A stretch of 64,000 bases of DNA, taken from positions 14,479,054 through 14,543,053 of the forward strand of contig NC_133101.1 of the NCBI RefSeq assembly GCF_022965805.1, read 5' to 3'. The first letter of the stretch is position 1. Each line of letters opens with the position of its first letter. Below the pieces are notes generated by a model, which searched no databases, had not been told where the DNA came from, and worked only from the letters and a program-made list of their open reading frames with translations. Of the stretch, positions 23,616 to 35,181 are shown piece by piece. The DNA comes from Primulina eburnea. Its lineage: Eukaryota > Streptophyta > Magnoliopsida > Lamiales > Gesneriaceae. Made by a program: the position numbers and the translations under genes.

Positions 23616-24589
23616 TCATATGAATAACTCGGGATATATTTGTTGCATCTCTGACTCTGTCTCCCTAGTTGCTTCCTCGTTGCCATGACGACTCCAATGA
23701 ACCTTCACAAGCGGAATGGTCTTCGTTCTGAGCTGTTTCTCTTTCCGATCAAGAATCTGTATCGGTTGCTCAACATAGCTCAACGTCTGATCTAATTCGG
23801 CTTCGTCAGGCTAGATGATATGAGAAATATCTGGCATATCTCTACGCAACATCGATACATGAAAGACGTCATGTATCCCAGACAAAGAAGGAGGAAGAGC
23901 AAGTCTGTAAGCTCGATCTCCAATCTTCTCAAAAATCTCATACGGACCGATGTATCTAGGAGACAACTTTCCTCGCTTGCCAAACCTGACAACGCCTCTG
24001 AAATGAGAAATCTTCAAGAATACTCTGTCTCCCTGCTCAAATACTAACGGTCTGTGTCTGATATTGTCATACTTAGCTTGTCTGTCTTGCGCTGTCTTCA
24101 TTCTCTTCTGAATGATCTTCACTTTCTCAGTCATTTCTCGAATCATGTCAGGCCCTAATTCTGGTACTTCAGAAATATCATCCCAGTACAACGGAGATCT
24201 GCACTTTTTGCCATACAAAGCTTCAAACGGTGACATCTCTATACTTGTCTGATAGCTGTTGTTGTACGAGAATTCACACAAAGGCAATGAATCCTGCCAA
24301 CTAGTACCAAAATCTAGTACTACAGCTCTCAACGTATCCTCTGGGTAGTCCGCTCTGACTGTCCGTCTGTCTGAGGATGATAAGCAGTACTCAGGTGCAA
24401 TGTCGTACCCAAAGCCTGCTGCAAACTGTGCCAGAAGTGAGAAGTGAACCGTGTATCACGATCTGATACGATTGACTTTGGCACACCATGCAATCTGACG
24501 ACAGCTCTAACGTAAATCTCCGCCATTTGATCATGTCTGTAGGTCATTCTGTACGGGATGAAACAGGCAGATTTGGTCAATCTGTCAAT
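23616..24589 (-). pseudogene. Element E pol, 3' part (integrase C-terminal half and chromodomain)
   Basis: The minus-strand continuation of the pol split by element F. It begins with the integrase core after the insertion point (IDRLTKSACF), has the second catalytic Asp (VSDRDTRF) and the Glu (GQSERT), then a frameshift near 24330. It continues through the YNNSYQTSIEMSPFEALYG segment and the GKLSPRYIGPYEI barrel, and a TAG at about 23811-23813 precedes a chromodomain-like tail ending YPELFI at 23616. Tekay-like. Non-functional because of the frameshift, the stop and the insertion of F. An almost identical second copy lies at 35182-36154. Confidence 0.85.
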
Positions 24590-24594
24590 GATGA
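24590..24594. repeat. Target-site duplication of element F, left (GATGA)
   Basis: GATGA precedes the TGATAGGACTC start of the F LTR, occurs again before the second LTR (36155-36159) as part of the duplicated flank, and follows the right LTR at 37653-37657. Confidence 0.8.
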
Positions 24595-26087
24595 TGATAG
24601 GACTCGTTTTTACGTGTTTTTAGTGTTGGTTTCGAGTCGCATTCATACATCATATTAGTTTGTTTTAGTTTATTCTTGCATTTTGTTTGCATTATTTAGC
24701 ATATGACTGATCTCGTGTGTTTTGTGGTATTTTGTAGGAATGGAACCAAATATGGCAGAAAATGGGCACAACAACGAAGAAGCCTCGCTAGGGCGGTCAA
24801 AACTGACCGCCCCAGCGAGCATTCTAGTCTTACCGAGGATATCGAACAGAAGACCTCTCGCTAGGGCGGTCAAAACTGACCGCCCCAGCGAGACTGCTAG
24901 CCTGGACAAGAGAATTTAACAGAAGATCTCTCGCTCGGGCGGTCAAAAGTGGCCGCCCCAGCGAGACTAGAGAGAAGGCTAAAGATTTTTATTCGAGAGT
25001 CACTCGCCCCAGCGGTCAAAACCTACCGCCCTAGCGAGTCACGCGATCCAGCAAGATTCTGCGAGATTTGTTTCTATTTTCATGGACTCTATCCAAGACC
25101 ACTAACCTAAGACACGAGATTGGGCGCCTCTTTGGGATTATTCATCATATTTTCATCAATTTTTCTGGGAGAGAAGGCTAGGAGTAAGGAAGACTTTCGA
25201 AGAACTCGAGAATTCCAAGCGTCGCAGCCATCTTCCATCGTCATATTTAGTATTTTATTATTCCGTATTTTATTCTCTTGCATAGATTGTTGATTTTTAG
25301 TATGAATTTGGTTGGCTAAACTCTAGATTTGTTGGGATTTGAGGGGATCCTACCCGTACTCGTTGTTTAACATTATTTTTTGACGTTTTTACAAGTGATT
25401 TGTTTATGCTATTGTTATTTCTTGTTTCAAGCGAAGCCTAGCTATCTTCCTTTGATTATTGCATGTTGTTAACGATGTCGACAGACTAATTAACAATAGG
25501 ATCGCATAGTATAAACCACGGACTTACAATTTTAGTAGACATACGGAATTGGGTACGTGTCGATAGTGATAGTTCACCCGGATAAAAGCTAGAGGATTCC
25601 ATAGAACGTAAGGCGATCTTAAACTGTTAAATAATTGAGGACACTTGATTACTGCATGTTTATGATTAGTGTTAATATAGCTCGACAGAGTATATTGATT
25701 AGTCTAGGGAATTCCGTCGAATGCACGAGTAAGAGTCGAGGGTAATTATTAAAACACGAGTGGTAGGTGAACTGATAATTCCCAACAAATTCATCTTTCA
25801 TTTGATTTAATCCAACTTAATCATTGCATTATTGCATACATTCTCTTTGCGCTTTAATTCTTTTAGTTATTTGATTTACATTAGTTTAATTACCAAACCA
25901 CTTTATCGTTGCTAAAGAAATTTTAATTGAGAATAAAAAAATATTGTAACGCAGTCCCTGTGGATCGATACTCGTATTCACGTACGTTTATTATAACTTG
26001 ACTATCGTGCACTTGCGATATTTAAATCGAGCTTTCATATATAAAACAAATTTTGGGACCATTCACTGTGCAAGTTTTGCTCGATCA
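24595..26087 (+). mobile_element. Element F (Athila), 5' LTR
   Basis: A 1,493-bp LTR starting TGATAGGACTCG and ending TGCTCGATCA, followed six bases later by an Athila/Tat-type primer-binding site. It has four palindromic repeats at exact 73-bp spacing (24784-25038). The second LTR (36160-37652) has the same length and differs at only a few positions, indicating a young insertion. Confidence 0.9.
24784..25038. repeat. 73-bp tandem repeat of 36-bp palindromes in the F 5' LTR
   Basis: Four palindromes at 24784-24819, 24857-24892, 24930-24965 and 25003-25038, each starting exactly 73 bases after the previous one. Arms are of the type CTCGCTAGGGCGGTCA / TGACCGCCCCAGCGAG around a four-base AAAC loop, with a conserved A/C mismatch. 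The fourth copy is more degenerate. Copies at 36349-36603 occupy the same place in the second LTR. Confidence 0.85.
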
Positions 26088-26093
26088 AGTTTT

Positions 26094-26111
26094 TGGCGCC
26101 GTTGCCGGGGA
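26094..26111 (+). promoter_or_regulatory. Primer-binding site of element F
   Basis: TGGCGCCGTTGCCGGGGA, the primer-binding site typical of plant Athila/Tat elements, six bases after the LTR. Confidence 0.85.
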
Positions 26112-26214
26112 CTGTTGATTCACAATTTTCTTATTTCTCATTTAAATTCTTTAGTATTCTTAATTTTATTGTTATTTGATACTCTCATTTTATTGCAGAA
26201 TTCTCTTGAGGTGC

Positions 26215-29200
26215 ATGCGAAGATCATTCGAGTCTAAGCTTGAGCCGTTTGACCCTGAGATCGAACGCACTGCTAGACGCCGAAGACAACAGCAAAGACT
26301 CAAGGAACAAATGGAGAGGCACGAACAAGAGCAGGAGGAGGAGCGCCAAAATGAGAGACGGATTGAGATGCCACGCCGTGTACCGATGATGGATTATGCA
26401 CAGCCGTCTCTGGATGGAGCACGTCCAAGCATCGTAAGGCCAATCATCCGGGCGAACCAATTCGAGATCAAGCCAGCTATCATTCAGATGATCCAAAACA
26501 CTGTTCAATTTGGGGGAAGTGCACTTGATGACCCTAATTCTCATATAGCTGACTTTCTTGAAATTTGTGATACATTTAAATTTAATGGCGTATCTGATGA
26601 TGCTGTTCGTTTGCGTTTATTTCCATTTTCACTAAGAGACAAAGCTAAGTCTTGGTTAAACTGTTTACCTGTAGGGTCTATCACTACGTGGGAAGATATG
26701 GCAAAGGCATTCCTGACCAAGTACTTTCCTCCGTCGAAGACTATGAAATTTAGAGCTGACATTACTACTTTTGCTCAATATGAGCTTGAGTCACTTTACG
26801 AGGCGTGGGAGCGATACAAGGATTTGTTGAGGAGATGTCCACACCATGAGCTACCTCTTGGGTTAGTGGTTCAAACTTTTTATTATGGTCTGCTTACTCC
26901 TAACCGTACCATGATAGATGCTGCTGCCTGTGGTAACTTGTTGAGAAAAACGGCTGAGGAAGGATATGAATTATTGGAGGAGATGGCTGCCAGTAGCTAT
27001 CATCCTCATTCTGATAGGCAGAGACGAGGTGCTGGGGTTAATAAAGTTGATGATTTATCTGCGGTGTCAGCACAGTTGGAGGCTCTGAATAGAAAGATTG
27101 ATGGGATGAATGCGAGTGGGTCAGCTATGCGTCTGCAAGAGATTTTCTGTGATAAGTGTGGAGGTGAGCATGACGTGCAAGATTGCCAAGATGGCAATCC
27201 ATTCTATGTACCTGAGGGAGCAAAACACGTGGGATTCCAGAACCGTCCTAGAAATGACCCTTATTCAAAGTCCTATAATCCGGGATGGAGGAATCACCCA
27301 AACTTTTCGTGGGGAGGTCAAAACAACCAAAACCGCCAACAAAGAGGTCCACCACATGGGATGCACCAAGGATTCAAGCCAGAACCGCCTAGGGAGGAGA
27401 AGTCAAATTTAGAGCAAATGATGACTAAATTTATTTCTGCAACCGAGACGAGATTTCAGAATCAGGATGCATCCATAAAAGGGTTAGAGAATCAAATTGG
27501 ACAATTGGCTAAGTTAATTGCTAATAGGGAGCAAGGAACTTTGCCAAGCAACACGGAGACTAACCCGAGAGAGCATGTGAAAGCTGTGGAATTGCGCAGT
27601 GGAAAGGCACTTGAGTCTAAGGAGGAAAAGAACAAGCAAGGTGAGGATGAGGTGGAACAACAAGGAGGTAAGTCTTCTAACTCTACTTTTACACCTATTG
27701 CACCGAGTAAAATTGTTATCCCCCCACCTTTTCCTGCAGCACTGAAAAAAGCTAAGTTAGATGCACAATTTGGTAAATTTCTTGAGATATTCAAAAAATT
27801 GCATATTAACATTCCTTTTGCTGATGCTTTACTGAATATGCCAAGTTATGCAAAATTCTTGAAAGATATCTTAGCAAACAAGCGGAAGCTAGAAGATCAT
27901 ATGACTGTGAACTTGACTGAAAATTGCTACGCTTTAGTTCAAAACAGGATGCCTCCTAAGCAAAAAGATCCAGGGAGTTTCTCTATACCTTGCATTATTG
28001 GTGATATTAATTTTCATAAAGCTCTATGTGATCTTGGTGCGAGTATTAATTTGATGCCTTATTCTGTGTTTAGGAGACTGGGATTGGGTGAAACCAAGCC
28101 AACTAGGATGTCATTGCAGCTGGCTGACAGATCTGTCAAGTATCCACGTGGGATTATCGAAGATGTCTTGGTGAAAGTGGATAAGTTTATTTTTCCTGCA
28201 GATTTTGTAGTACTTGATATGGAGGAAGATTTGGAGATGCCTCTAATCCTAGGGAGACCATTTCTGGCTACAGGGAAAGCACTGATCGATGTTGACGAGG
28301 GAAAATTGAGACTGAGAGTTGGAGAAGAAGAAATTATTTTTGATGTCTTTAATACTCTCAAGCACACAATGCACGATGATAGTTGTTTTCGCGTTGATGT
28401 CTTAGACTCTCTTGTTTGTGATTTTGTGCAGGATGGATTGCAAGAGCCATTGGAGGCTACTCTCACTACTGAAAAACAGGAGGACGAGCTGGACGAGGAG
28501 AGGATGGAGATGGTAGCTCATTTGAATGCCATTCCACCTTGGAGAAAGCAAGTGAGGCTTCGACTAGAGGAATTGGGGGATAGAAAAGATTTAATGCCTC
28601 AAAAGTCAAGTCTAGAGGAGCCACCTACTTTGGAGCTCAAACCACTACCTCCACATCTCAAGTACGTATATTTAGGAGAAAATAATAACCTGCCTGTTAT
28701 TATTTCCTCTTCTTTGACAGATGATATGGAGAGTAAGCTCTTGGGAGTCCTTAAGGAGCATAGAGGAGCATTCGCTTGGAAAGTTTCGGACATCAAGGGG
28801 ATAAGTCCTTCGATCTGCATGCACAAAATCCTAATGGAGGATAAGTACTCACCTCTAGCACAACCACAAAGGAGACTCAATCCAAAGATGCAAGAGGTAG
28901 TAAAAGCTGAAACGATCAAACTTCTGGACGCAGGTATTATCTATCCTATCTCTGATAGTGCGTGGGTAAGTCCTGTACAATGTGTGCCTAAAAAGGGTGG
29001 GATTACTGTTATTACCAATGAAAAAAATGAGTTGATTCCCACTAGAATCGTTACGGGTTGGCGTGTGTGCATGGATTATAGGAAATTAAATGATGCAACC
29101 CGTAAAGATCACTTCCCCTTGCCATTTATTGATCAAATGATTGAACGATTAGCCGGTCATGAATTTTACTGTTTTTTGGATGGATATTCGGGATACAACC

Positions 29201-31524
29201 AAATCACAATTGCACCCGAGGACCAAGAGAAAACTACTTTCACTTGCCCTTATGGTACTTTTGCGTTTAGGCGTATGCCCTTTGGTCTATGCAATGCACC
29301 TGCTACATTTCAAAGATGCATGACCGCTATTTTTCATGACATGATTGAGAATTTTCTTGAAGTTTTTATGGATGATTTCTCTATTTTTGGCTCTTCATTT
29401 GATGAATGTTTAAAAAATTTGAATTTGGTGCTCATTAGATGTGAAGAGAGCAATTTGGTGTTAAATTGGGAGAAATGTCACTTCATGGTGCAAGAGGGGA
29501 TTGTGTTAGGACACAAAGTATCGGAGAATGGAATCGAGGTCGACAAGGCCAAGGTGGAAGTGATCAAAAATCTACCACCACCTTCATCGATAAAGGGAGT
29601 TCGAAGTTTACTAGGCCATGCGGGTTTTTATAGGCGTTTCATTAAGGATTTTTCTAAAATTGCTAAGCCTTTATCTTCTTTGTTGATGAAAGATGTTGAG
29701 TTTAATTTTGATTCTACTTGTCTGCAGGCATTCGAAGTACTCAAGAAGAGCTTGGTGACAGCACCTGTTCTGACTGCCCCTGATTGGGAGTTACCGTTTG
29801 AGGTGATGTGCGATGCTAGTGATACAGCTGTTGGTGCGGTGCTGGGTCAAAGGAAGAACAAGGTATTTCATACCATCTACTATGCAAGTAAGACCTTAAA
29901 TGATGCTCAACTGAATTACGCTACTACTGAAAAGGAATTACTTGCTATAGTATTTGCTTTCGAGAAATTTCATTCATACCTTGTTCTGTCTAAAGTGATT
30001 GTGTATACAGATCATTCTGCCCTAAAATACTTGCTTGCTAAGAAAGATGCGAAACCTAGGTTAATTAGGTGGATTTTACTATTGCAAGAATTTGATCTCG
30101 AGATTCGAGATAAAAAGGGTGTAGAAAATGTGGTTGCTGATCATCTGTCTAGGCTTGAGGATATTAGAATTAATGGCGTTCACACTGATATAGATGACTG
30201 GTTCCCTGATGAGCAATTGTTTGAGGTAAATGCGTGCCCTTGGTATGCCAATTTCGCAAATTTTCTTGTCACTGGCACACCTCCCCCAAATTTATCGTTT
30301 CACCAAAGAAAGAAATTCTTTTCTGACGTGAAATATTATTTTTGGGAGGAACCGTTTTTGTTTAAAATCTGTGCAGATGCCATGATAAGGAGATGTGTAG
30401 CGGAGGAGGAAACCAGCCAAATTCTGAACCACTGCCATGACCGTGAGGTAGGTGGTCACTTTGGACCCATACGGACGGCATCTAAGGTACTCGAATGTGG
30501 CTTCTATTGGCCAACTCTTTTTAAGGATGCTCGTTTGTATGTTCTCAATTGTGATAGATGCCAACGCACAGGTAATATTTCTAACCGTCATGAGATGCCT
30601 TTGAATAACATTATTGAGTGTGAAATATTTGATGTGTGGGGGATTGATTTTATGGGTCCTTTTCCTGCGTCTTTTACAAAGAAATTTATTTTGGTGGCAG
30701 TGGAGTATGTATCTAAATGGGTGGAGGCGGAGGCTTGTGCCACGAATGATGCACAAGTGGTGTTAAAATTTTTGAAAAAACACATTTTTAATCGATTCGG
30801 TACACCACGTGCAATCATAAGTGATGGTGGCACCCATTTTTGCAACAAAATTTTTGATAAACTGATGGGCAAATATGGTGTCACCCACAAAGTTTCCACT
30901 CCATACCACCCTCAGACTAGTGGACAACTTGAAGTGTCCAATCGAGAGATTAAGAGGATTTTAGAAAAGACGGTTAATGTGAATCGAAAGGACTGGTCCA
31001 TTCGGTTAGATGATGCTTTGTGGGCTTATCGTACTGCGTTCAAAACATCTATAGGCACTACACCATATAGGTTACTTTTTGGTAAAGCATGTCATCTACC
31101 CGTAGAATTAGAGCATAGAGCATATTGGGCGACCAAGGCACTGAACTTTGATTTTGCTCTTGCAGGTGAAAAACGACTGTTGCAGTTGAGTCAGTTGGAT
31201 GAGTTCCGAGGTACAGCGTATGATCTTGCCCTATCTTACAAGGAACGCACCAAAAGAGCCCATGATAAACACATTGTAAGAAGAGAATTCAAAGTGGGTG
31301 AAGCGGTGTTGTTATACAACTCTCGCTTACGACTCTTTCCGGGCAAGCTAAAGTCAAGATGGTCAGGACCATTCGTTATAGCCGAGGTGTTCCCATCAGG
31401 TGCAGTGGTGTTGCATGACGGCAAGGAAGGGACGTTTACTGTGAACGCCCAAAGATTAAAGCACTATATTGGTGGCACGATTGGGCCACAAATTGGAGTC
31501 ACTCGGCTCCAAGACAGTCGTTAA
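26215..31524 (+). CDS. Gag-pol polyprotein of Athila retrotransposon F, uninterrupted
   Basis: An open frame of 1,769 codons from the chosen ATG at 26215 ([20 protein letters not shown], which aligns with Athila Gag starts); an in-frame ATG at 26176 is possible. Order: Gag (about 26440-27000); cysteine-rich knuckle [13 protein letters not shown] (about 27146-27187); protease [10 protein letters not shown] (about 28025-28055); reverse transcriptase with CMDYRKLND (about 29067) and FMDDFS (about 29364-29385); RNase H with MCDASD and YTDHSAL (about 29805-30140); integrase with H-H-C-C finger ([10 protein letters not shown] ... CDRCQ, about 30430-30565) and D (GIDFMG), D (ISDGGTHF), E (QLEVSN) with 35 residues between the last two. 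All catalytic residues I can see are present. It makes the particle proteins and enzymes for copying and integration. The frame sits in the opposite orientation to element E. Whether it is expressed is unknown. Confidence 0.92.
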   Translation: MRRSFESKLEPFDPEIERTARRRRQQQRLKEQMERHEQEQEEERQNERRIEMPRRVPMMDYAQPSLDGARPSIVRPIIRANQFEIKPAIIQMIQNTVQFGGSALDDPNSHIADFLEICDTFKFNGVSDDAVRLRLFPFSLRDKAKSWLNCLPVGSITTWEDMAKAFLTKYFPPSKTMKFRADITTFAQYELESLYEAWERYKDLLRRCPHHELPLGLVVQTFYYGLLTPNRTMIDAAACGNLLRKTAEEGYELLEEMAASSYHPHSDRQRRGAGVNKVDDLSAVSAQLEALNRKIDGMNASGSAMRLQEIFCDKCGGEHDVQDCQDGNPFYVPEGAKHVGFQNRPRNDPYSKSYNPGWRNHPNFSWGGQNNQNRQQRGPPHGMHQGFKPEPPREEKSNLEQMMTKFISATETRFQNQDASIKGLENQIGQLAKLIANREQGTLPSNTETNPREHVKAVELRSGKALESKEEKNKQGEDEVEQQGGKSSNSTFTPIAPSKIVIPPPFPAALKKAKLDAQFGKFLEIFKKLHINIPFADALLNMPSYAKFLKDILANKRKLEDHMTVNLTENCYALVQNRMPPKQKDPGSFSIPCIIGDINFHKALCDLGASINLMPYSVFRRLGLGETKPTRMSLQLADRSVKYPRGIIEDVLVKVDKFIFPADFVVLDMEEDLEMPLILGRPFLATGKALIDVDEGKLRLRVGEEEIIFDVFNTLKHTMHDDSCFRVDVLDSLVCDFVQDGLQEPLEATLTTEKQEDELDEERMEMVAHLNAIPPWRKQVRLRLEELGDRKDLMPQKSSLEEPPTLELKPLPPHLKYVYLGENNNLPVIISSSLTDDMESKLLGVLKEHRGAFAWKVSDIKGISPSICMHKILMEDKYSPLAQPQRRLNPKMQEVVKAETIKLLDAGIIYPISDSAWVSPVQCVPKKGGITVITNEKNELIPTRIVTGWRVCMDYRKLNDATRKDHFPLPFIDQMIERLAGHEFYCFLDGYSGYNQITIAPEDQEKTTFTCPYGTFAFRRMPFGLCNAPATFQRCMTAIFHDMIENFLEVFMDDFSIFGSSFDECLKNLNLVLIRCEESNLVLNWEKCHFMVQEGIVLGHKVSENGIEVDKAKVEVIKNLPPPSSIKGVRSLLGHAGFYRRFIKDFSKIAKPLSSLLMKDVEFNFDSTCLQAFEVLKKSLVTAPVLTAPDWELPFEVMCDASDTAVGAVLGQRKNKVFHTIYYASKTLNDAQLNYATTEKELLAIVFAFEKFHSYLVLSKVIVYTDHSALKYLLAKKDAKPRLIRWILLLQEFDLEIRDKKGVENVVADHLSRLEDIRINGVHTDIDDWFPDEQLFEVNACPWYANFANFLVTGTPPPNLSFHQRKKFFSDVKYYFWEEPFLFKICADAMIRRCVAEEETSQILNHCHDREVGGHFGPIRTASKVLECGFYWPTLFKDARLYVLNCDRCQRTGNISNRHEMPLNNIIECEIFDVWGIDFMGPFPASFTKKFILVAVEYVSKWVEAEACATNDAQVVLKFLKKHIFNRFGTPRAIISDGGTHFCNKIFDKLMGKYGVTHKVSTPYHPQTSGQLEVSNREIKRILEKTVNVNRKDWSIRLDDALWAYRTAFKTSIGTTPYRLLFGKACHLPVELEHRAYWATKALNFDFALAGEKRLLQLSQLDEFRGTAYDLALSYKERTKRAHDKHIVRREFKVGEAVLLYNSRLRLFPGKLKSRWSGPFVIAEVFPSGAVVLHDGKEGTFTVNAQRLKHYIGGTIGPQIGVTRLQDSR

Positions 31525-31752
31525 GGACATGGGTGAAAAGTCGAGCTCTAGACTATAAATTGAGAACTACTTCTACTCCTTATTTTATTCTTTTTCGTTA
31601 GTTAATTAATTGCATCACTTGCATTTAGATAATTGCATGGCATTTGCATTAAAATTTTTTTTCAAAATGCTTTCGAAAATACCTCGCTAGGGCGGTTCAT
31701 TTTAACCGCCCCAGCGAGAGGTTGAAATTTTTAATTGATTTTTGGCCGAGCA
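31525..31752 (+). other. F 3' region between pol and solo LTR G
   Basis: Non-coding. It contains one palindrome of the 73-bp family (31683-31718, arm GGGCGGTT / AACCGCC). The last five bases GAGCA (31748-31752) are the left target duplication of G. Confidence 0.7.
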
Positions 31753-32878
31753 TGTAGTGACCCGTTCCAGAATCACCTACTAAACAAGAACTAAGCATGC
31801 ACTTAACTTAATTAATAATAATCAGAGATAAACGCGGAAAAGGCCAATGAAAGAAAGTTATACAACCCGATCGAAATCTAGAATACTCAAACTAAACTGA
31901 AAATATCTGATACAACCATATCGAAACAGAACAGTAAAGAATAACTAACTCAACCATCCACTCCACGTCCTCCTCGTCCTCCTCCTGAGCCTTCCAACCT
32001 GAGGCCTGCCCCGAGGGAATGGGGTGTCCAAGATAAACAAAACCGAGGACGTGAGCGATAAGAACGCCCAGTACAAAAGTATGAGTATACAAGCCTATAT
32101 GAAATGCACATGCTATGATATGATACCAGGGTAGTCAAGAAACAGGAGTCACAAAGGATCTCAAAATGCTCAGTCTAGAGGCGCCAAGTGGATAGTGCCG
32201 CGCGGTACTCCTCTGGGTCACTGCATCCACTACAAGATCAGACGTGGACCTAAAATGTCCCGGATCACCGAAGCCCTCCCGACCCGTCGGCCACTGTGTA
32301 CTCTCGGTGTCCATACGTCCACAAGACAGGGCTGAGCGGCCCCACAAGATATAGCTTATCTCGAAAGAGATACAGCTCAACAGTAAAGGCTATTTCGAAG
32401 GAGATACGGCTCAACATGAAATGCAACATGCATCATAAAGCGTGACATAATAGCATGCATCATATGACATATATCCATGCAGCAAATAATCATGCAACAC
32501 ATATATGAATGTATACTCAACCAGGATATCTCGGATAGTACTTTCGTACCTCTATCACAGCAAGCCTAGCCTTACGCAACACCGCTAATCAGGTCTAGCA
32601 CAAGCCTACGCAACAAAAGCATACTCAATGAACGAAACTACCATGCTCGACTAGCAAAACCAGTACTCCCTAGTACTACCAAAGGTTTAGGGTTTACCTT
32701 CGTCCGTCGACAGCCCTTTGATGTCGATTGCCTCGTAACTCAGGCGTCGCTACGCTACCAATCCTGGCAGCTCTTGGCTATCGCTCGACCAACAACTAAC
32801 CCTAGAAACCTTCCAAACCTCTCAAATATAAGACACAACTCAAGAATTTGCAATGCAAAATGAGGAAATCCGAGCACT

Positions 32879-32887
32879 ATTTATAGG
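32879..32887 (-). promoter_or_regulatory. Putative TATA box of solo LTR G
   Basis: CTATAAATA on the minus strand, immediately downstream (in LTR sense) of a run of short TTCGGA/TCCGAA inverted units. Confidence 0.6.
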
Positions 32888-32892
32888 CTATG

Positions 32893-33115
32893 TTCGGATC
32901 CACCGAACCCACTTCGGAACGTCCGAACTCCTACGTGTCCATCAGCTCTTGACACCTCATAATCGGATCCACCGAACTTACACTTCGGATCATCCGAACT
33001 TGCATGAAAACTGACGTGTCGATCGACTCTTGACACCTCAAGATCGGATCCACCGAACTTACTTCGGATCGTCCGAACTCTTCGGTGCTACCGAACCATC
33101 TTCGGTCCGTCCGAT
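32893..33115 (-). repeat. TCCGAAC/TTCGGA repeat array in G
   Basis: Recurring units such as CGGATCCACCGAACT and CTTCGGATCGTCCGAACT occur at least five times, each with a small inverted TTCGGA/TCCGAA core. Situated directly upstream of the TATA box in LTR sense. Confidence 0.65.
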
Positions 33116-33205
33116 CATGACCACGGTCAAAATTACACATTAAACCTTCTTAATCACCATTAATCCGTTAATTACCCAAATTGGAATTTGGGCTACTACA
33201 GAGCA

Positions 33206-33527
33206 TGCATCGCTAGGGCGGACACTTTTGTCCGCCCCAGCGAGGAATCGAAATTTTCAAAAACATTTTTCCCGAAAATCCCTCGCTAGGGCGGTCAAAC
33301 TTGACCGCCCCCGCGAGTGTTACAACTTTTCAAAATAATTTTAGTCGAGGATATCTCGCTCGGGCGGTCAAAACTGACCGCCCTAACGAACACTCGCGTC
33401 TTTTTAAAATTTTTAAAACCGAGGGTCCCCCGCTAGGGCGGACACTTTTGTCCGCCCCAGCGAGCACTCGTAATTTTCGGGCAGACAGACTCTCGCTAGG
33501 GCGGACACTTTTGACCGCCCTAGCGAG
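33206..33527. repeat. Palindromic 73-bp repeat array in the F 3' region
   Basis: Five palindromes at about 33209-33244, 33282-33317, 33355-33390, 33429-33464 and 33492-33527 (steps 73, 73, 74, 63), plus one at 31683-31718 on the other side of G. Subtracting G and one GAGCA (1,453 bp) gives a 73-bp step between 31683 and 33209. Arms change together: GGTCA with TGACC, GGACA with TGTCC, GGTT with AACC. Only the last copy has an uncompensated change (GGACA with TGACC). Confidence 0.85.
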
Positions 33528-33859
33528 TCGCGAATGTTTAAAAGCTGCGCCCTCCCTTCTCTCTTCTCCCACTCGCAAAACCTACACTTTTCTCTCAAAT
33601 TTTTGCCCCTCCACTCCAGATCTGAAGCGATTGACGTGGTTTCTTGCCAATTTACAGGTATCTTTGTGAATCTCCAATGTTGCAAAGCCCAAGACGCGAT
33701 TTTCCCGGCCAGATCTACACTCTCCGACCACCACCCACGCCGCCGCCTCTCCACCACCCATGCCGCCGCCTCTTCACGTTCCGGCGATCTTCCAAAATTT
33801 TCCGGCGAGCTTCCAAATTTTCCGGCGACTTCATATTACTTGTGCACTCTACTCTTACC
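33528..33859 (+). other. Leader upstream of the F second ORF
   Basis: C- and pyrimidine-rich spacer without credible genes. The overlapping frames on both strands are low-complexity (proline- or arginine-rich). Confidence 0.4.
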
Positions 33860-35009
33860 ATGGCTTCCAAACGCTCGAAGGTAACCCGCGGTGCCTCTAG
33901 TTCTCGATCCACCCCCTCTATATTTGTGAATGACAGGGCTAGGGAGCGATTTGAGCAAGCTAAACTCCATAGAAAACCAATCCCTGAGAGGGGATGTACT
34001 TCGTGGATTTTAGATAATATTTTTGAGGAGTTCCAAGTTGCAGGACGAGGGTGGACGAATTTTTTAGCACAACCGAATGCGGCTGTGGTGCCGGTTGTAC
34101 GTGAGTTTTACGCTAACGCCCCTGGAAGGGACTGAAAATAAGGCTAGGGTGAGGGGACGTCTAGTCCCATATGATCCTAAAACGATAAATGATTTGTTGG
34201 GTTTACCGGCAGTGGATGATTCGGTATTCCAGGCTTGGGTGCTGAATCCGGATTACGATCTGATCATTCACACATTGTGTTATCCGGGCACTACGTGGAA
34301 GCAGCCGGGAACGTATACGGTGTTTCTTGAGAAATTTTTGAAGGTGGAGGCGGCACTTTGGTATGCCTTTCTATCGAAGAGATTGATGCCGGTAGGGCAT
34401 ACGAGTGATGTACAGCGGGATAGGGCGGTGGTTCTTTATGCGATCTATACCGGGATGCCTATTGATGTGGGCAAACTCATATTCGGGCAGCTTACTATCT
34501 GTATCAATTGCAACAATTTAGCCTTTTATTTCCCCACTATCGTGACTGAGCTATGTGCCCGCGCGGGTGTGATTTTCGCGGACGATGATGAGTGGCTACC
34601 GCCACTGAGAGCCATCGATGAGGCTCTTCATACCTCCAAGTACGCGAAGAGACGGGATGAGCTGCCCGCTGATGTATTTTACGGTCACGTGCAAGCCGCT
34701 CCACCACCTCCGGTCTTCGGACATCCACCACCACCGCAGCCACGCCGCCGTGTCATTCGAGACCGAGTCGACGAGTTGGGTGCTTGGGCCACCTACCAGA
34801 CTCATTATCAGGCCATCGACCAAGCCCACACTCTGAACATCGAGTACTTGGTGCAGGGCATCTCGACTCACTTGGTCTTAGACACTTCCGGCCGGCCGCC
34901 TGTTCCAGCATACCCGCCACCTTTCCACTTCCAGTACACGTATCCTATGCCGCCTGCAGCTGACGAGGGCAATCCACCACCTGAGCATGATGAGGAGGAG
35001 GAGTTTTGA
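33860..35009 (+). pseudogene. Second ORF of Athila element F (plant transposon / env-position protein), frameshifted
   Basis: ATG at 33860 opens MASKRSKVTRGASSSRS, continuing with a segment typical of the protein encoded downstream of pol in many plant Athila elements (the 'putative plant transposon protein' family, recalled by its RF...RKPIPERG and NDLLGLP motifs). A surplus base near 34124 shifts the frame so that the first part stops at 34135; the rest continues in the other frame through YDPKTINDLLGLP to a proline-rich stretch (34700-34740) and an acidic end (DEEEEF, stop 35007-35009). No clear signal peptide or transmembrane segment is seen, so an envelope role is not supported. If the extra base is real the ORF is broken. 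Confidence 0.7.
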
Positions 35010-35181
35010 CCGCCCGTCATGCATTCTCATATCTTCGAATCTCACATCAATGAAGACTGATAATTCTCGAGCCTTACATTTCTCCCCCTCTAAGAAATGA
35101 TTTCGTCCTCGAAATCGCAGGCAATCAATCAAGGCATGAATAAGAGCAATAATTAAAATCAGAACTGAAAAAGTACTCACA

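Larger units (their letters stand above)
23450..26087. repeat. 2.64-kb direct repeat, copy 1 (E 3' end plus F LTR)
   Basis: Comprises 1,145 bp of element E (the last bases of its 3' LTR, polypurine tract and pol 3' end) followed by the complete F LTR. Repeated at 35016-37652 with only a handful of differences, including a 1-base deletion near 35458 and substitutions near 36052, 36088 and 36906. Copy 1 leads into the F internal region; copy 2 leads into the rest of E. Confidence 0.9.
31753..33200 (-). mobile_element. Solo LTR G (Ty3/Gypsy type), nested in element F
   Basis: 1,448 bp flanked by a perfect GAGCA duplication (31748-31752 and 33201-33205). On the minus strand it starts TGTAGTAGCCCAAATTCC and ends GGGTCACTACA, with a TATA box CTATAAATA at about 32879-32887. 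The minus orientation is supported by this promoter and by the TGTAGTAGCCC start. No internal region, primer site or polypurine tract is present, so it is a solo LTR left by LTR-LTR recombination. Removing it restores the 73-bp repeat spacing. Confidence 0.9.

Noticed and set aside
24784..25038. CRISPR array because of regularly spaced repeats
   Set aside because: The repeats are palindromes inside LTRs of a plant retrotransposon, spacers are related to each other, and no cas genes exist in this eukaryotic context.
31892..32380. Overlapping minus-strand frames inside G
   Set aside because: They lie within a solo LTR, overlap in several frames and match nothing I recognise.
33860..35009. Envelope glycoprotein gene in element F
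   Set aside because: Position is right for an env-like gene, but no signal peptide or transmembrane helix is visible; kept as plant transposon protein family.
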